Shown here: positions 51,216 through 58,928 of the stretch, in pieces
Position numbering within the stretch: position 1 is the first letter of the stretch
Layout of the letters: every line of letters starts with the position of its first letter
DNA from: Rhodobacteraceae bacterium UBA6213
GTDB lineage: Bacteria; Pseudomonadota; Alphaproteobacteria; Rhodobacterales; Rhodobacteraceae
NCBI GenBank assembly: GCA_002421605.1
Contig: DISJ01000009.1
Coordinates: forward strand, 475,847-539,846
DNA length: 64,000 nt
Direction: 5' to 3'
Notes under the pieces: generated by a model
Database searches by the model: none
What the model saw: only the letters and a program-made list of their open reading frames with translations
Told to the model about the DNA's origin: nothing
Translations under genes and position numbers: made by a program

Positions 51216-51341
51216 TCAGCCCTGGCGAGCTTTGAAGCGCTTTTGCGTCTTGTTGATCACATAGACGCGGCCTTTGCGGCGCACGACTTGGCAATCGCGA
51301 TGACGCGTTTTCAGCGAGCGGAGCGAGTTGCGGACCTTCAT
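51216..51341 (-). CDS. rpmJ: 50S ribosomal protein L36
   Basis: A 41-residue L36, starting MKVRNSLRSLKTRHRDCQVV and ending RFKARQG. It is the 41-residue, low-cysteine form (one Cys) common in alphaproteobacteria, not the four-cysteine zinc form. It binds near the peptidyl-transferase region of the 50S subunit. The ribosome-binding site aaggagaagg precedes the ATG. A tRNA-Val gene lies 68 bases upstream on the same strand, so the two may be co-transcribed. Confidence 0.97.
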   Translation of the reverse strand: MKVRNSLRSLKTRHRDCQVVRRKGRVYVINKTQKRFKARQG

Positions 51342-51409
51342 CGGCCTTCTCCTTTTCGCGGCGCCGTCGCGCCTTGAACCAAAGTGCCCCGGAATTGGGG
51401 CGGTGAACA

Positions 51410-51484
51410 TGGTGGGCGGTACTGGGATCGAACCAGTGGCCACTACGATGTCAACGTAGTGCTCTACCGCTGAGCTAACCGCCC
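51410..51484 (-). tRNA. tRNA-Val (anticodon GAC)
   Basis: Reading the minus strand gives a 75-base cloverleaf: acceptor gggcggt, D-arm with gctcagcggtagagc, anticodon stem ctacg/cgtag around the loop ttgacat (anticodon GAC at 51450-51452), T-arm ctggttcgatcccag, and an encoded 3' CCA. It reads valine codons GUC and GUU. A good sigma-70 promoter lies upstream at 51550-51578. Confidence 0.95.
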
Positions 51485-51549
51485 ACATCCGCAACAATTC
51501 CGCACGCCCAAAACTAATAGGACGCGGGCGGAACCGCGTCGGTGGAGGG

Positions 51550-51578
51550 TCTATAAAAGGTAACGGTGTCCCTTTCAA
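51550..51578 (-). promoter_or_regulatory. Sigma-70-type promoter for tRNA-Val and rpmJ
   Basis: On the minus strand ttgaaa (51578-51573) is followed after 17 bases by tataga (51555-51550). Transcription would start near 51543, about 58 bases before the tRNA 5' end. Confidence 0.55.
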
Positions 51579-51584
51579 GGGGTT

Positions 51585-51612
51585 TTGGCATGGCGAGGGG
51601 CTGCGGTATAGT
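51585..51612 (+). promoter_or_regulatory. Sigma-70-type promoter for N-formylglutamate amidohydrolase
   Basis: ttggca (51585-51590), a 16-base spacer and tatagt (51607-51612) lie just upstream of the aaggag ribosome-binding site and ATG at 51634, which would give a very short leader of about 15 bases. It is back to back with the tRNA promoter. Confidence 0.5.
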
Positions 51613-51633
51613 GGCTTGACACAAGGAGAACCG

Positions 51634-52503
51634 ATGCACCCCGACGAACGCCCGCTACCGCCCTATCGGCTTGCCCGTCCGCATACGTTGTGCAGCTGCG
51701 TTGTTGTCTCTTCGCCCCATAGCGGTGCCGAGTATCCTGCTGAAATGCTTGCCGCATCGCCGCTTGACTTATTGACTCTGCGCTCGTCAGAAGACGCGTT
51801 TATCGAGCAATTGCTGGCCTCGGCGCCCACACATGGGGCGCCCTTGCTTGCCGCCCGGCTGCCGCGTGCCTGGGTCGACCTCAATCGCGCCACGGATGAC
51901 CTTGACCCGGCATTGATCGAGGGGGTGCGCAGCCACAGGCTCGATCCGCGGGTGGCATCGGGGCTGGGGGTGATTCCGCGCGTCGTGGCTGCGGGCCGGG
52001 CGATCTATTGCGCTAAGATCAGCCGCGCCGAGGCAGAGGCGCGAATCGATGCGGTCTGGAGGCCCTACCACGCGCGGCTTGGCACCCTGATCGCCGAGGC
52101 GCACGCCGCCTTTGGCATGGCGCTGCTGCTGGATGTGCATTCGATGCCCCATGAGGTGGTGGCATCTCTGCCCCGTCCGGCGCCGCAGGTGGTTCTGGGC
52201 GACCGGTATGGAGCCTCGGCCGCGCCCGCGCTGGTGGCGGCAGTTGAGGCCGCCTTTACCGCCGAGGGTTTGCGCGTGGCGCGCAACGCGCCCTTTGCCG
52301 GCGCCTATATCGCGCAGGCTTATGGCCGCCCGCGATTTGGCAGCCATGTGGTACAGGTCGAAATCGACCGCTCTATCTATATGGACGAAACGCGGGTTGA
52401 GCCTGGCCCCGGGTTTGACGCCTTTGCGGCGGTGATGGGCCGGGTGCTGGCGCGAATTGCGCCGCTGGGGCGGGACGACGCGGCGCAGTTGGCCGCCGAA
52501 TAG
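51634..52503 (+). CDS. N-formylglutamate amidohydrolase family protein
   Basis: A 289-residue hydrolase. Motifs include VVVSSPHSGAEYPAEML (start of the family, with the metal-site histidine), RAWVDLNRATDDLDPALI, LLLDVHSMPHE with a further His and acidic residue, and FAGAYIAQAYGRP. The fold is shared by HutG-type N-formylglutamate deformylases (histidine breakdown). No other hut genes are nearby, so activity on another N-acyl or carboxylate substrate is possible. Start ATG 51634, aaggag 6 bases before; an in-frame ATG at 51616 overlaps the promoter. Confidence 0.88.
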   Translation: MHPDERPLPPYRLARPHTLCSCVVVSSPHSGAEYPAEMLAASPLDLLTLRSSEDAFIEQLLASAPTHGAPLLAARLPRAWVDLNRATDDLDPALIEGVRSHRLDPRVASGLGVIPRVVAAGRAIYCAKISRAEAEARIDAVWRPYHARLGTLIAEAHAAFGMALLLDVHSMPHEVVASLPRPAPQVVLGDRYGASAAPALVAAVEAAFTAEGLRVARNAPFAGAYIAQAYGRPRFGSHVVQVEIDRSIYMDETRVEPGPGFDAFAAVMGRVLARIAPLGRDDAAQLAAE

Positions 52504-52527
52504 ATACGCCAGCCTGAACCTGCGAAA

Positions 52528-53784
52528 CTATAACAGCCCGCGCCCCTTGATGATCGCCTGCGGGCCAAAGCGCGCGCGGATGGCATCGGTGGCGCGCTCA
52601 GCCCCGGCGCGGGCGGTGGCGGCGGGGTCTAGCAGATCGCGCACCGGGTCAAGCGCTGGGGCGGGCGATAGCTCACTATAGCCGACGCCGATCAGCCGGA
52701 ACGGCCCCGCCTCGTGCACCCCCGCCAGCAAGCCCGCGGCGGCAAGGTAAAGCGTGTCGGCCAGTTGCGCGGGATCGTGCAGGCTGATGCGGCGGCTGAG
52801 CAGGCTGAAATCGGCGCGCCGCAGTTTCAGCGTAACGACGCGGCCGACCAGATGCAGCGCCTTCATGCGGTCGGAAACTTTCTCGACCAGCCGCCAGAGG
52901 TGGGCGTCCAACAACTCGCGGTCCGTCAGGTCCGCCTCGAAGGTGGTTTCGCTCGACACCGTTTTGAGCGCGGCATCGCGGGCCACGCGGCGGCTGTCTT
53001 GCCCCTGCGCGAGCCGCCAAAGCCGGTCCGCGCCCGCACCGAACCAGCGGGCGAAGGCAGCGCGGTCTTGGCGGCGGATATCGGCGAGGGTGCGGATGCC
53101 CGCCCCAGCCAGCGCCGCCTGAGTGGCCGCGCCGACGCCCCAGAGAATCCGCACCGGTTTGTCGCGCAAAAACTCTTCGGTGTCAGCCTTGCCGATCACC
53201 GCAAATCCGCGCGGCTTGTCGAGATCGGAGGCGATCTTGGCGAGAAACTTGTTGTGCGACAGCCCGACCGAAACCGACACCCCGATCTGCGCCTCGATAT
53301 CGCGGGCGAGGCGGGCAAGCAGGACCGCGGGCGGCGCGCGGTGCAGCCGTTCGGTGCCCGACAGATCTAGAAACGCCTCGTCAAGCGACAGCGGTTCGAT
53401 CTGCGGGGTCAGCGCCTCATACAGCGCGCGGATTTGGCGCGAGACGGCGGCGTAGTGGCTGTGGCGCGGGCGAATCACCACCGCGTCGGGGCAGAGTTTC
53501 AGCGCCTGAAACATCGGCATGGCCGAGCGGACCCCGGCGATGCGGGCGATGTAGCAGCCGGTTGAAACCACGCCCCTCGTGCCGCCCCCCACGATCACCG
53601 GGCGGGCGGCGAGGCTCGGATCATCACGCTTTTCAACGCTGGCATAAAAGGCGTCGCAATCGACGTGGGCGATGGAAAGCGAGAAAAGTTCAGGGTGGGC
53701 AAGCATCCGCGGCCGCCCGCAGGCGGGGCAGCGGGGGGAGGGGGCATCAAACGTGGCCAGACAATCGCGGCAAAGGGCGGACAT
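52528..53784 (-). CDS. dinB: DNA polymerase IV (Y-family) with N-terminal zinc ribbon
   Basis: A 418-residue translesion polymerase. Residues 5-22 carry CxxC...CxxC (Cys5, 8, 19, 22), a zinc ribbon typical of the Rhodobacterales version. The palm has Asp42 in HVDCDAFYASVE and Asp135-Glu136 in LSLDEAFLD. HhH/thumb and little-finger parts follow. It copies past damaged bases. The C-terminus lacks an evident clamp-binding QLxLF motif; the end is ARFGPQAIIKGRGLL. It is convergent with the N-formylglutamate gene. A perfect 14-base palindrome lies 69 bases upstream of the start. Confidence 0.95.
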   Translation of the reverse strand: MSALCRDCLATFDAPSPRCPACGRPRMLAHPELFSLSIAHVDCDAFYASVEKRDDPSLAARPVIVGGGTRGVVSTGCYIARIAGVRSAMPMFQALKLCPDAVVIRPRHSHYAAVSRQIRALYEALTPQIEPLSLDEAFLDLSGTERLHRAPPAVLLARLARDIEAQIGVSVSVGLSHNKFLAKIASDLDKPRGFAVIGKADTEEFLRDKPVRILWGVGAATQAALAGAGIRTLADIRRQDRAAFARWFGAGADRLWRLAQGQDSRRVARDAALKTVSSETTFEADLTDRELLDAHLWRLVEKVSDRMKALHLVGRVVTLKLRRADFSLLSRRISLHDPAQLADTLYLAAAGLLAGVHEAGPFRLIGVGYSELSPAPALDPVRDLLDPAATARAGAERATDAIRARFGPQAIIKGRGLL

Positions 53785-53852
53785 GATGGGGGAGTATAGA
53801 CGGGATTTGGGGGGCTGTGGAGGGCCACCACGCGCCCCCCGAGGGGGTGTGA

Positions 53853-53866
53853 TAACACGCGTGTTA
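53853..53866. promoter_or_regulatory. Perfect 14-base palindrome upstream of dinB
   Basis: taacacgcgtgtta is a perfect palindrome 69 bases before the dinB start. It does not match the alphaproteobacterial LexA box (GTTC/GAAC direct repeats). It could be an operator for dinB or a structural site. Confidence 0.4.
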
Positions 53867-54012
53867 GGGAAGGTAAGAGGTTGAAAAAGCGGAGGATTTT
53901 TGGAGATGTTGAGGGGTTGGTAAGGGGTGGGGGCTTCGGTTGTCTATTTTCAGAAACGTCGCAACAATTACATGCAGACAGTCTCTGTCGCTGCATTCAC
54001 AAAACGAAAGCG

Positions 54013-54039
54013 ACTGAGTATGATCGCTCAGTGTATACT
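54013..54039 (+). promoter_or_regulatory. Putative promoter -10 and operator of the DUF3800 gene
   Basis: A perfect inverted repeat actgag-N8-ctcagt (54013-54032) abuts a -10-like tatact (54034-54039), 35 bases before the ATG at 54075. The octamer tgatcgct occurs inside the repeat (54021-54028) and again at 54054-54061. No clear -35 is seen. Confidence 0.4.
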
Positions 54040-54074
54040 TGCCTATTTCTTACTGATCGCTGATTATTTTTCGT

Positions 54075-54872
54075 ATGACTCACACATATCTCGCGTTTAT
54101 CGACGAGTCTGGCGACGACGGCATCGCAAAGCCGTTTCGGCAGGTGGGTGGGCGTGGCGGATCATCACGGTGGTTGGTTATTTCCGCGTGTGTTTTCAGA
54201 AAAACATACGGCTTGGAGGCGGTGAGATGGCGCGATGAAATAACGAGCAAGATGCCCGATAGGCAGGCGCGTGATTTGCATTTCGCCAAACTTAACCACG
54301 GGCAGAGGTTATTGACCGTGCGAACTTTGGCCTCGAAGCCAGTGCGCGCAGTGAGTGTATTTGCGGCGAAAGAGCACATCGACCCGGAGGTCTTCAAAGA
54401 CAAAAACCAGTTATACTTCTTCATGACACGCTACCTAATCGAGCGATTGTCTTGGCTCTGTCGCGATCACAGACCGCAAGCACCAGAAGGCGATGGGCGG
54501 GTAGCGATTACTTTTTCGCGTCGGGGCGGAATGCAATATGAAGCGTTCAGAGAATATCTTGCACGACTGAAGGCTAAAGGCTCGGCGGACGTGAGAATTC
54601 ATTGGCCCGTCATAGATATCGACGCGGTCACGGCAGCGGACCACAGCACGAGCGCCAGTTTGCAGTTCGCGGACGTAGTCGCCTCTGCATTTGCAATGGG
54701 GTTTGAGCCGGACCCATACGGAAACTGCGAGTGGCGATACGCCGAAATGCTTAAGCCGATCACATATAGCAAAAACAATAATTACTTAAGTTACGGCGTG
54801 AAAATCGTTCCACATCATGGCCAGTGCACCATGAGCGAAGAACAATTGAAAATGCTTGCATTAAGGAGATAG
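54075..54872 (+). CDS. DUF3800 domain protein (RNase H-like fold, unknown function)
   Basis: A 265-residue protein with the DUF3800 signature YLAFIDESGDDG at residues 5-16, where the D-E-S-G-D acidic cluster could bind metal. A later ASLQFADVVASAFAMGFEPDP segment (about 205-225) matches the conserved QxADxxA motif of the family. The family is thought to have an RNase H-like fold and is frequent in mobile and defence-rich DNA, but biochemical function is not established. Codon use and base composition are distinctly more AT-rich than neighbours, indicating horizontal acquisition. It stands alone between dinB and a ParB-like gene, with its own promoter. The ATG has no strong ribosome-binding site. 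Confidence 0.85.
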   Translation: MTHTYLAFIDESGDDGIAKPFRQVGGRGGSSRWLVISACVFRKTYGLEAVRWRDEITSKMPDRQARDLHFAKLNHGQRLLTVRTLASKPVRAVSVFAAKEHIDPEVFKDKNQLYFFMTRYLIERLSWLCRDHRPQAPEGDGRVAITFSRRGGMQYEAFREYLARLKAKGSADVRIHWPVIDIDAVTAADHSTSASLQFADVVASAFAMGFEPDPYGNCEWRYAEMLKPITYSKNNNYLSYGVKIVPHHGQCTMSEEQLKMLALRR

Positions 54873-55218
54873 GGCGGCGGCCCCCCGGCCCATAATTGCG
54901 ATCACTCGCCTGCAGTCTCTCGATTGCTCTGGGTGGTTCCGGCGCATGGCCGCCTACATCAAAGCTAGCGCAATTTGGCAAAATGTCAATGGGAATCATG
55001 AGGTTAACGACATTGCAAAAGTATGCCAATAGTGTTGTTAACGGTTTGAAATCGTAGCGTTTAATAGCGACAAAGAGCGATTTGAAGCAACCCCAAGTAC
55101 CTAAGAGTAGACGCACTCGGCCTAAAGCGCCCCTTCCGCCACCCCTCGGTTCGGGCGCGGCCCTATGGCGCGCGCGGCGGCGGTGGCAAAGGTAGTTGCG
55201 GAGCGGCTTAGCCCCCCC
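54873..55218. other. Gene-free segment after the DUF3800 gene
   Basis: About 346 bases. The part 54950-55110 is AT-rich like the DUF3800 gene (for example ggttaacgacattgcaaaag); composition returns to the GC-rich background near 55125. A short frame on the minus strand here has no family features. I see no RNA gene, attachment site or insertion-sequence remnant with confidence. Confidence 0.6.
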
Positions 55219-56073
55219 TCAAATCGGCGCATACATCCGTTCGATATCATCCAGCACCTGATCGATCATCATGCCGCGCGCTTCGGGGCCGGTGAAGCGC
55301 AGCAGGTAGCCTTCGGGGGTGCGTTCGCGCCGGATGGTCAGCCCGGCGCGCGGGCGCAGCAGGCGGCGGGGGCGGTCGGGGCGGGTGATGGGGGCGGGGT
55401 CGCGCAGGGTGGCTTCGGCCTCGGCCAGCACGGGTTGCAGCAGTTCCCACTGCGCCTCAAGGGTGCGGGCGCGGCTTTCCTCTAGCGCGGTGCGGATCAG
55501 CTCTGCCCAGCCGCCGCGCAGGGCCGCCGCGAGCCGCAGCATCTGGCGTTGCGAGAGCGCGGTGGGGCCTTCGAGCAGGCCGTCGAGTTCTTCTACCACA
55601 TGGGCCAATGCGCGCAGGCGCGAGCGTTTCATCGCCGGGGCAAAGGGGTGCAGCGCCGCGACGGCGGCATCGAGCGTGTCGAACAGGCCCCCATTGCGGC
55701 AGCGCACAAGGATCAGGCCGCGTTCCCACGGCGTGATATCGGCGCGCTGTTCATTTTCGCCAACCATCGCGGCCACCGCCTCGCCGCTGTCTTGGGGGTG
55801 GCGCAGAAAGGCGGGGATGGTGGGGAAACGGTCGGGCACCATATCGGCAAGCGCGCGCATCGCGGTGAGGCGGCGCAGGCCGGAAATCAGGCCGTAAAGC
55901 AGCGGGCCTTGGGGTTCGCAAAGCTCATACACCTCGATCGGTTGGCGCAGGCCGTGCAGTGAGATCGAGGTCTTAAGCTCTTCTAGCGCGTTGTCATCAA
56001 GTGCGAGACGGTCGCGCGGCAGGGCAGCTGCGTCGATGGCGTTGAGCGGCAGATCGAGGATGGGGGTGTGCAT
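55219..56073 (-). CDS. Orphan ParB-like N-terminal-domain protein
   Basis: A 284-residue protein starting at the ATG at 56073 (taggag upstream). Residues about 30-130 match the ParB N-terminal domain: LEELKTSISLHGLRQPIEVYE, LLYGLISGLRRLTAMRAL (in place of the GERRxRA nucleotide motif), and GENEQRADITPWERGLILV. A central helical domain with SQRQMLRLAAALRG resembles the ParB helix-turn-helix. No parA is adjacent. The CTP-binding motif is degenerate (SGLRRLTA), so it may not work like chromosomal ParB. It may act as a nucleoid or transcription factor; function unknown. Confidence 0.8.
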   Translation of the reverse strand: MHTPILDLPLNAIDAAALPRDRLALDDNALEELKTSISLHGLRQPIEVYELCEPQGPLLYGLISGLRRLTAMRALADMVPDRFPTIPAFLRHPQDSGEAVAAMVGENEQRADITPWERGLILVRCRNGGLFDTLDAAVAALHPFAPAMKRSRLRALAHVVEELDGLLEGPTALSQRQMLRLAAALRGGWAELIRTALEESRARTLEAQWELLQPVLAEAEATLRDPAPITRPDRPRRLLRPRAGLTIRRERTPEGYLLRFTGPEARGMMIDQVLDDIERMYAPI

Positions 56074-56212
56074 GGCGGCTCCTATTTTCAAGCGCGCCAG
56101 TATAGCCCCGCCTTGGGGGGTGTTGCGCAAAGCCCGCATGGAGCGCACGGACCCTTTTACTTTTGCAGGTTTGCGGGCATGATCGAGCCTGATTTTGGTA
56201 GCGGGGACCCCG

Positions 56213-57097
56213 ATGAACGACATTGGTATAAGTGGCGGCAACGTGCTGCTGATCGTGCTTGCACTTTTCATTATTCTCGCGCTTTTCCTTGGAGTGCGGA
56301 TTGTGCCGCAATCTGAAAAGCATGTGGTTGAACGGTTCGGGCGGCTACGATCAGTCTTGGGGCCGGGGATCAATCTGGTGATCCCGTTTCTTGACCGCGT
56401 GGCGCACAAGATCAGCGTGCTGGAGCGCCAGTTGCCAACCGCGCATCAGGATGCGATCACCGCCGACAACGTGCTGGTTAAGGTTGAAACCAGCGTGTTT
56501 TACCGCATCACCGAGCCGGAAAAGACCGTCTATCGGATCCGCGATGTCGATGCCGCGATTGCTACCACAGTGGCGGGGATCGTGCGCAGCGAGATCGGCA
56601 AGCTGGAGCTGGATCAGGTGCAGTCAAACCGCACCCAGTTGATTGCGCAGATCCGCGAACATGTGCACGCGATGGTCGATGACTGGGGCATCGAGGTGAC
56701 GCGGGCCGAGATTCTGGACGTCAACCTGGACGATCAGACCCGGCAGGCGATGTTGCAGCAGTTGAACGCCGAACGCGCGCGGCGCGCGCAAGTGACCGAG
56801 GCAGAGGGTTCGAAGCGGGCTGTCGAACTGTCGGCGGATGCTCAGCTTTATGCCGCCGAACAAGTTGCCAAGGCGCGCCGGATCACCGCCGATGCCGAAG
56901 CCTATGCGACCGGGGTGGTGGCGGCCGCGATCAGGGAGCACGGCATTGAAGCGGCGCAGTATCAGGTGGCGCTGAAGCAGGTCGAGGCGTTGACCACGGT
57001 GGGTCAGGGCAGCGGCAAGCAGATGATTATCGTGCCAACGGCGGCGCTTGATGCCTTTGGCGATGCCTTTAAATTGTTGCAGGGGCGGGCAAAATGA
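56213..57097 (+). CDS. SPFH-domain membrane protease-regulator (QmcA/stomatin-like)
   Basis: A 294-residue protein: one N-terminal transmembrane helix (VLLIVLALFIILALFLGV, about 12-29), then an SPFH/Band-7 domain with IVPQSEKHVVERFGRL, LGPGINLVIPFLDRV, and DAITADNVLVKVETSVFYRI, ending in a coiled-coil with alanine/glutamate-rich repeats (about 170-240). Such proteins form large rings in the membrane and modulate proteases such as FtsH. The next gene, overlapping by ATGA, encodes an NfeD partner, the common SPFH-NfeD pairing. Start ATG 56213; an upstream GTG is in frame but lacks support. Confidence 0.93.
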   Translation: MNDIGISGGNVLLIVLALFIILALFLGVRIVPQSEKHVVERFGRLRSVLGPGINLVIPFLDRVAHKISVLERQLPTAHQDAITADNVLVKVETSVFYRITEPEKTVYRIRDVDAAIATTVAGIVRSEIGKLELDQVQSNRTQLIAQIREHVHAMVDDWGIEVTRAEILDVNLDDQTRQAMLQQLNAERARRAQVTEAEGSKRAVELSADAQLYAAEQVAKARRITADAEAYATGVVAAAIREHGIEAAQYQVALKQVEALTTVGQGSGKQMIIVPTAALDAFGDAFKLLQGRAK

Positions 57098-57366
57098 TCT
57101 GGCAGCAGGCATGGTTCTGGGCGGCGGCGGGTGTGGTGCTGGCGGCGCTGGAAATGGTGACGCCGGGGTTCTATCTGCTCGGCTTGGGGTTTGGCGCGCT
57201 GATCGTGGCGCTGCTGGTCTGGATCGGGCTGCTTGGCGCATCCTTGCCGTGGATGATTTTCGTGATGGCGGTGGGGGCGTTGGTTTCGTGGCTGGCGCTG
57301 CGACGCTGGGCCGGGATTTGGCGCAATGAGCCTAAAATCTGGGACCGCGATATTAACGACAACTGA
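57094..57366 (+). CDS. NfeD-like short membrane protein
   Basis: A 90-residue membrane protein with three hydrophobic segments (about 5-22, 28-46, 50-68), e.g. LGLGFGALIVALLVWIGLLG. It resembles the short NfeD1b-type, but the C-terminal OB-fold seems to be reduced to a short soluble tail (RRWAGIWRNEPKIWDRDIND). It starts on the stop of the SPFH gene. The SPFH/NfeD couple is thought to organise membrane microdomains or protease access. Confidence 0.88.
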   Translation: MIWQQAWFWAAAGVVLAALEMVTPGFYLLGLGFGALIVALLVWIGLLGASLPWMIFVMAVGALVSWLALRRWAGIWRNEPKIWDRDINDN

Positions 57367-57375
57367 GGGATGCTC

Positions 57376-58005
57376 GTGTTCAAGCTATACCAGATGCCGG
57401 GCTGGGGCTCGGCGATGATCGAGGCGCAGCTGGCTTTTTACGGGCTGGCGCATGAGTTGGTCGAAAGCGGCGACGTGTTCAGCGAACCGGCGGCGCGGCC
57501 CAATTTGGAAAAGCTGAACCCGCTGGGCCAGATACCGACGCTGATGCTGCCATCTGGCGAGGTGATGAGCGAAAGCGCCGCGATGACGCTGTATCTGGCC
57601 GATGTGGCGGGGTCGGATGCGCTGGTGCCGGGGGCGGGTGCGCCAGAGCGGGCGGCGTTTCTGCGCTGGCTGGTGTTCATTGTGGCCAATATCTACCCCT
57701 GTTTCACCTTTGCCGATGTGCCGACCCGGTTCGTGGAAGATGTCGCGGCGGCGAAGGCATTTCGCGCGAAGGTCGATGACTATTCGTGCAAGCTTTGGCG
57801 CATGGTTGAGGCCGCGGCGGCACCCGCAGGACCGTGGTTTTTAGGGCAACGGTTTTCGGCGCTGGATATTTACATCGGGGTGATGAGCCAGTGGCGGCCG
57901 GGCCCTGCGTGGTTTGCCGACGAGGCGCCGAAGCTGGCGGCGATAGCCGCAGGGGTGCAGGCGCGGCCTGACATGGCAGCGGTTTTCAAGCGGAACTTTA
58001 GCTAG
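57376..58005 (+). CDS. Glutathione S-transferase family protein
   Basis: A 209-residue GST. The N-terminal thioredoxin-like part begins FKLYQMPGWGSAMIEAQLAFYGL and has the cis-proline motif LNPLGQIPTLMLPSG and the glutathione-binding MSESAAMTLYLAD. The C-terminal helical part includes GQRFSALDIYIGVM, the conserved N-capping motif (SALD). I chose the GTG at 57376 because gaggga lies five bases before it; the ATG at 57370 overlaps that ribosome-binding site. Likely role: conjugation or reduction with glutathione; substrate unknown. Confidence 0.88.
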   Translation: MFKLYQMPGWGSAMIEAQLAFYGLAHELVESGDVFSEPAARPNLEKLNPLGQIPTLMLPSGEVMSESAAMTLYLADVAGSDALVPGAGAPERAAFLRWLVFIVANIYPCFTFADVPTRFVEDVAAAKAFRAKVDDYSCKLWRMVEAAAAPAGPWFLGQRFSALDIYIGVMSQWRPGPAWFADEAPKLAAIAAGVQARPDMAAVFKRNFS

Positions 58006-58065
58006 GAGACAGGGGCTAGGTCTTCGTTTTGCCCGGCGGCACTCCGGGCGTTGCCCGATTGCCTC

Positions 58066-58764
58066 TTACGCACCGGTCATTTCCGCCACGATCGCCTGTG
58101 CCATCGCGCGCGGGTCGGCGGCTTGCCAGACGGGGCGGCCAACCACGAGGTAGTCAGCGCCTGCGGCAATGGCGGCGGCAGGGGTTTCTACCCGTTTCTG
58201 ATCGCCCAATGCTGTGCCTGTGGGGCGCACGCCGGGGGTCACGATCAGCCGGCCGCTTGCCTCGGGTAGGGCGCGGATCGCTGCCGCTTCGTGCGGCGAG
58301 GAGATCACACCGTGCGCACCTGCTTGAAGCGCGCGGGCGGCGCGTTCGACGGCCAAATCGGCGATGTCGCCGGGCCGAAGCAGGCAGGCATCAAGATCGG
58401 CGCGATCAAGCGAAGTGAGGATGGTGACGGCAAGGATTTGCAAATTACTGCCCGCAGCCCCTTCGCACGCGGCGCGCACTACATGCGGGTCACCGTGCAC
58501 GGTCAGAAAATCGAGGTCATACTGTGCCAGCCCATGCACTGCCGCTTCGATAGTGGCGCTGATGTCGAAAAGCTTGAGGTCAAGAAAGATGCGCTTGCCG
58601 TGCTGCTGCTTTAGCTCGTCCGCCAGCGCCAGCCCGCCACCGGTGAGCATACCGAGCCCGATTTTGTAGAAGCTGACAGCGTCGCCGATTTTTTTTGCAA
58701 GCTCTAACCCGGCGACGGCGTTTGGCAGATCAAGGGCGACAATCAGGCGGTCATCACTTTGCAT
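58066..58764 (-). CDS. pyrF: Orotidine 5'-phosphate decarboxylase
   Basis: A 232-residue barrel enzyme. The catalytic motif is IFLDLKLFDISATI (Asp62, Lys64 and Asp67), with Asp11 at the end of strand 1 (IVALDLPNAV) and the C-terminal phosphate-binding VTPGVRPTG and DYLVVGRPVW loops. It makes UMP from OMP in pyrimidine synthesis. The ATG has aaggagcc upstream. It is convergent with the GST gene. Confidence 0.97.
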   Translation of the reverse strand: MQSDDRLIVALDLPNAVAGLELAKKIGDAVSFYKIGLGMLTGGGLALADELKQQHGKRIFLDLKLFDISATIEAAVHGLAQYDLDFLTVHGDPHVVRAACEGAAGSNLQILAVTILTSLDRADLDACLLRPGDIADLAVERAARALQAGAHGVISSPHEAAAIRALPEASGRLIVTPGVRPTGTALGDQKRVETPAAAIAAGADYLVVGRPVWQAADPRAMAQAIVAEMTGA

Positions 58765-58928
58765 GGTGGCTCCTTTGAGGCGGGTTCGCCCGCTGCTTAG
58801 TCTGACGGGTCAGGTTCGGCAAGCGACGGGGTGTGCAAAGGCGGCGCGCGGGAGAACGCATACCATTCGAGGCAGCGACGATAGGCGCTGTGCCCGCCAG
58901 TGATATGACGCCGTGCTTGATGTGGGGG

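Larger units (their letters stand above)
53785..54074. other. Gene-free spacer between dinB and the DUF3800 gene
   Basis: About 290 bases. The first 160 are unusually G-rich on the plus strand (several runs of four to six G, for example around 53790-53825 and 53912-53935). The last 120 are AT-rich and hold the likely DUF3800 promoter. Short open frames here overlap and look spurious. No RNA gene seen. Confidence 0.6.

Noticed and set aside
53927..54238. 103-codon open frame overlapping the start of the DUF3800 gene
   Set aside because: Out of frame with DUF3800, no family match, and its start lacks a ribosome-binding site.
54760..55116. 118-codon minus-strand open frame over the end of the DUF3800 gene and the following spacer
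   Set aside because: No domain features, no ribosome-binding site, and it overlaps a recognised coding end; it arises from AT-rich DNA by chance.
53785..55218. Search for an integrase, tRNA attachment site or direct repeats flanking the DUF3800 insertion
   Set aside because: The nearest tRNA (51.4 kb) is over 2 kb away with intact core genes between, and I could not find matching direct repeats by eye.
58031..58049. Inverted repeat gcccgg/ccgggc between the GST gene and pyrF considered as a terminator
   Set aside because: Only six base pairs and no T-run on the correct side for either gene.
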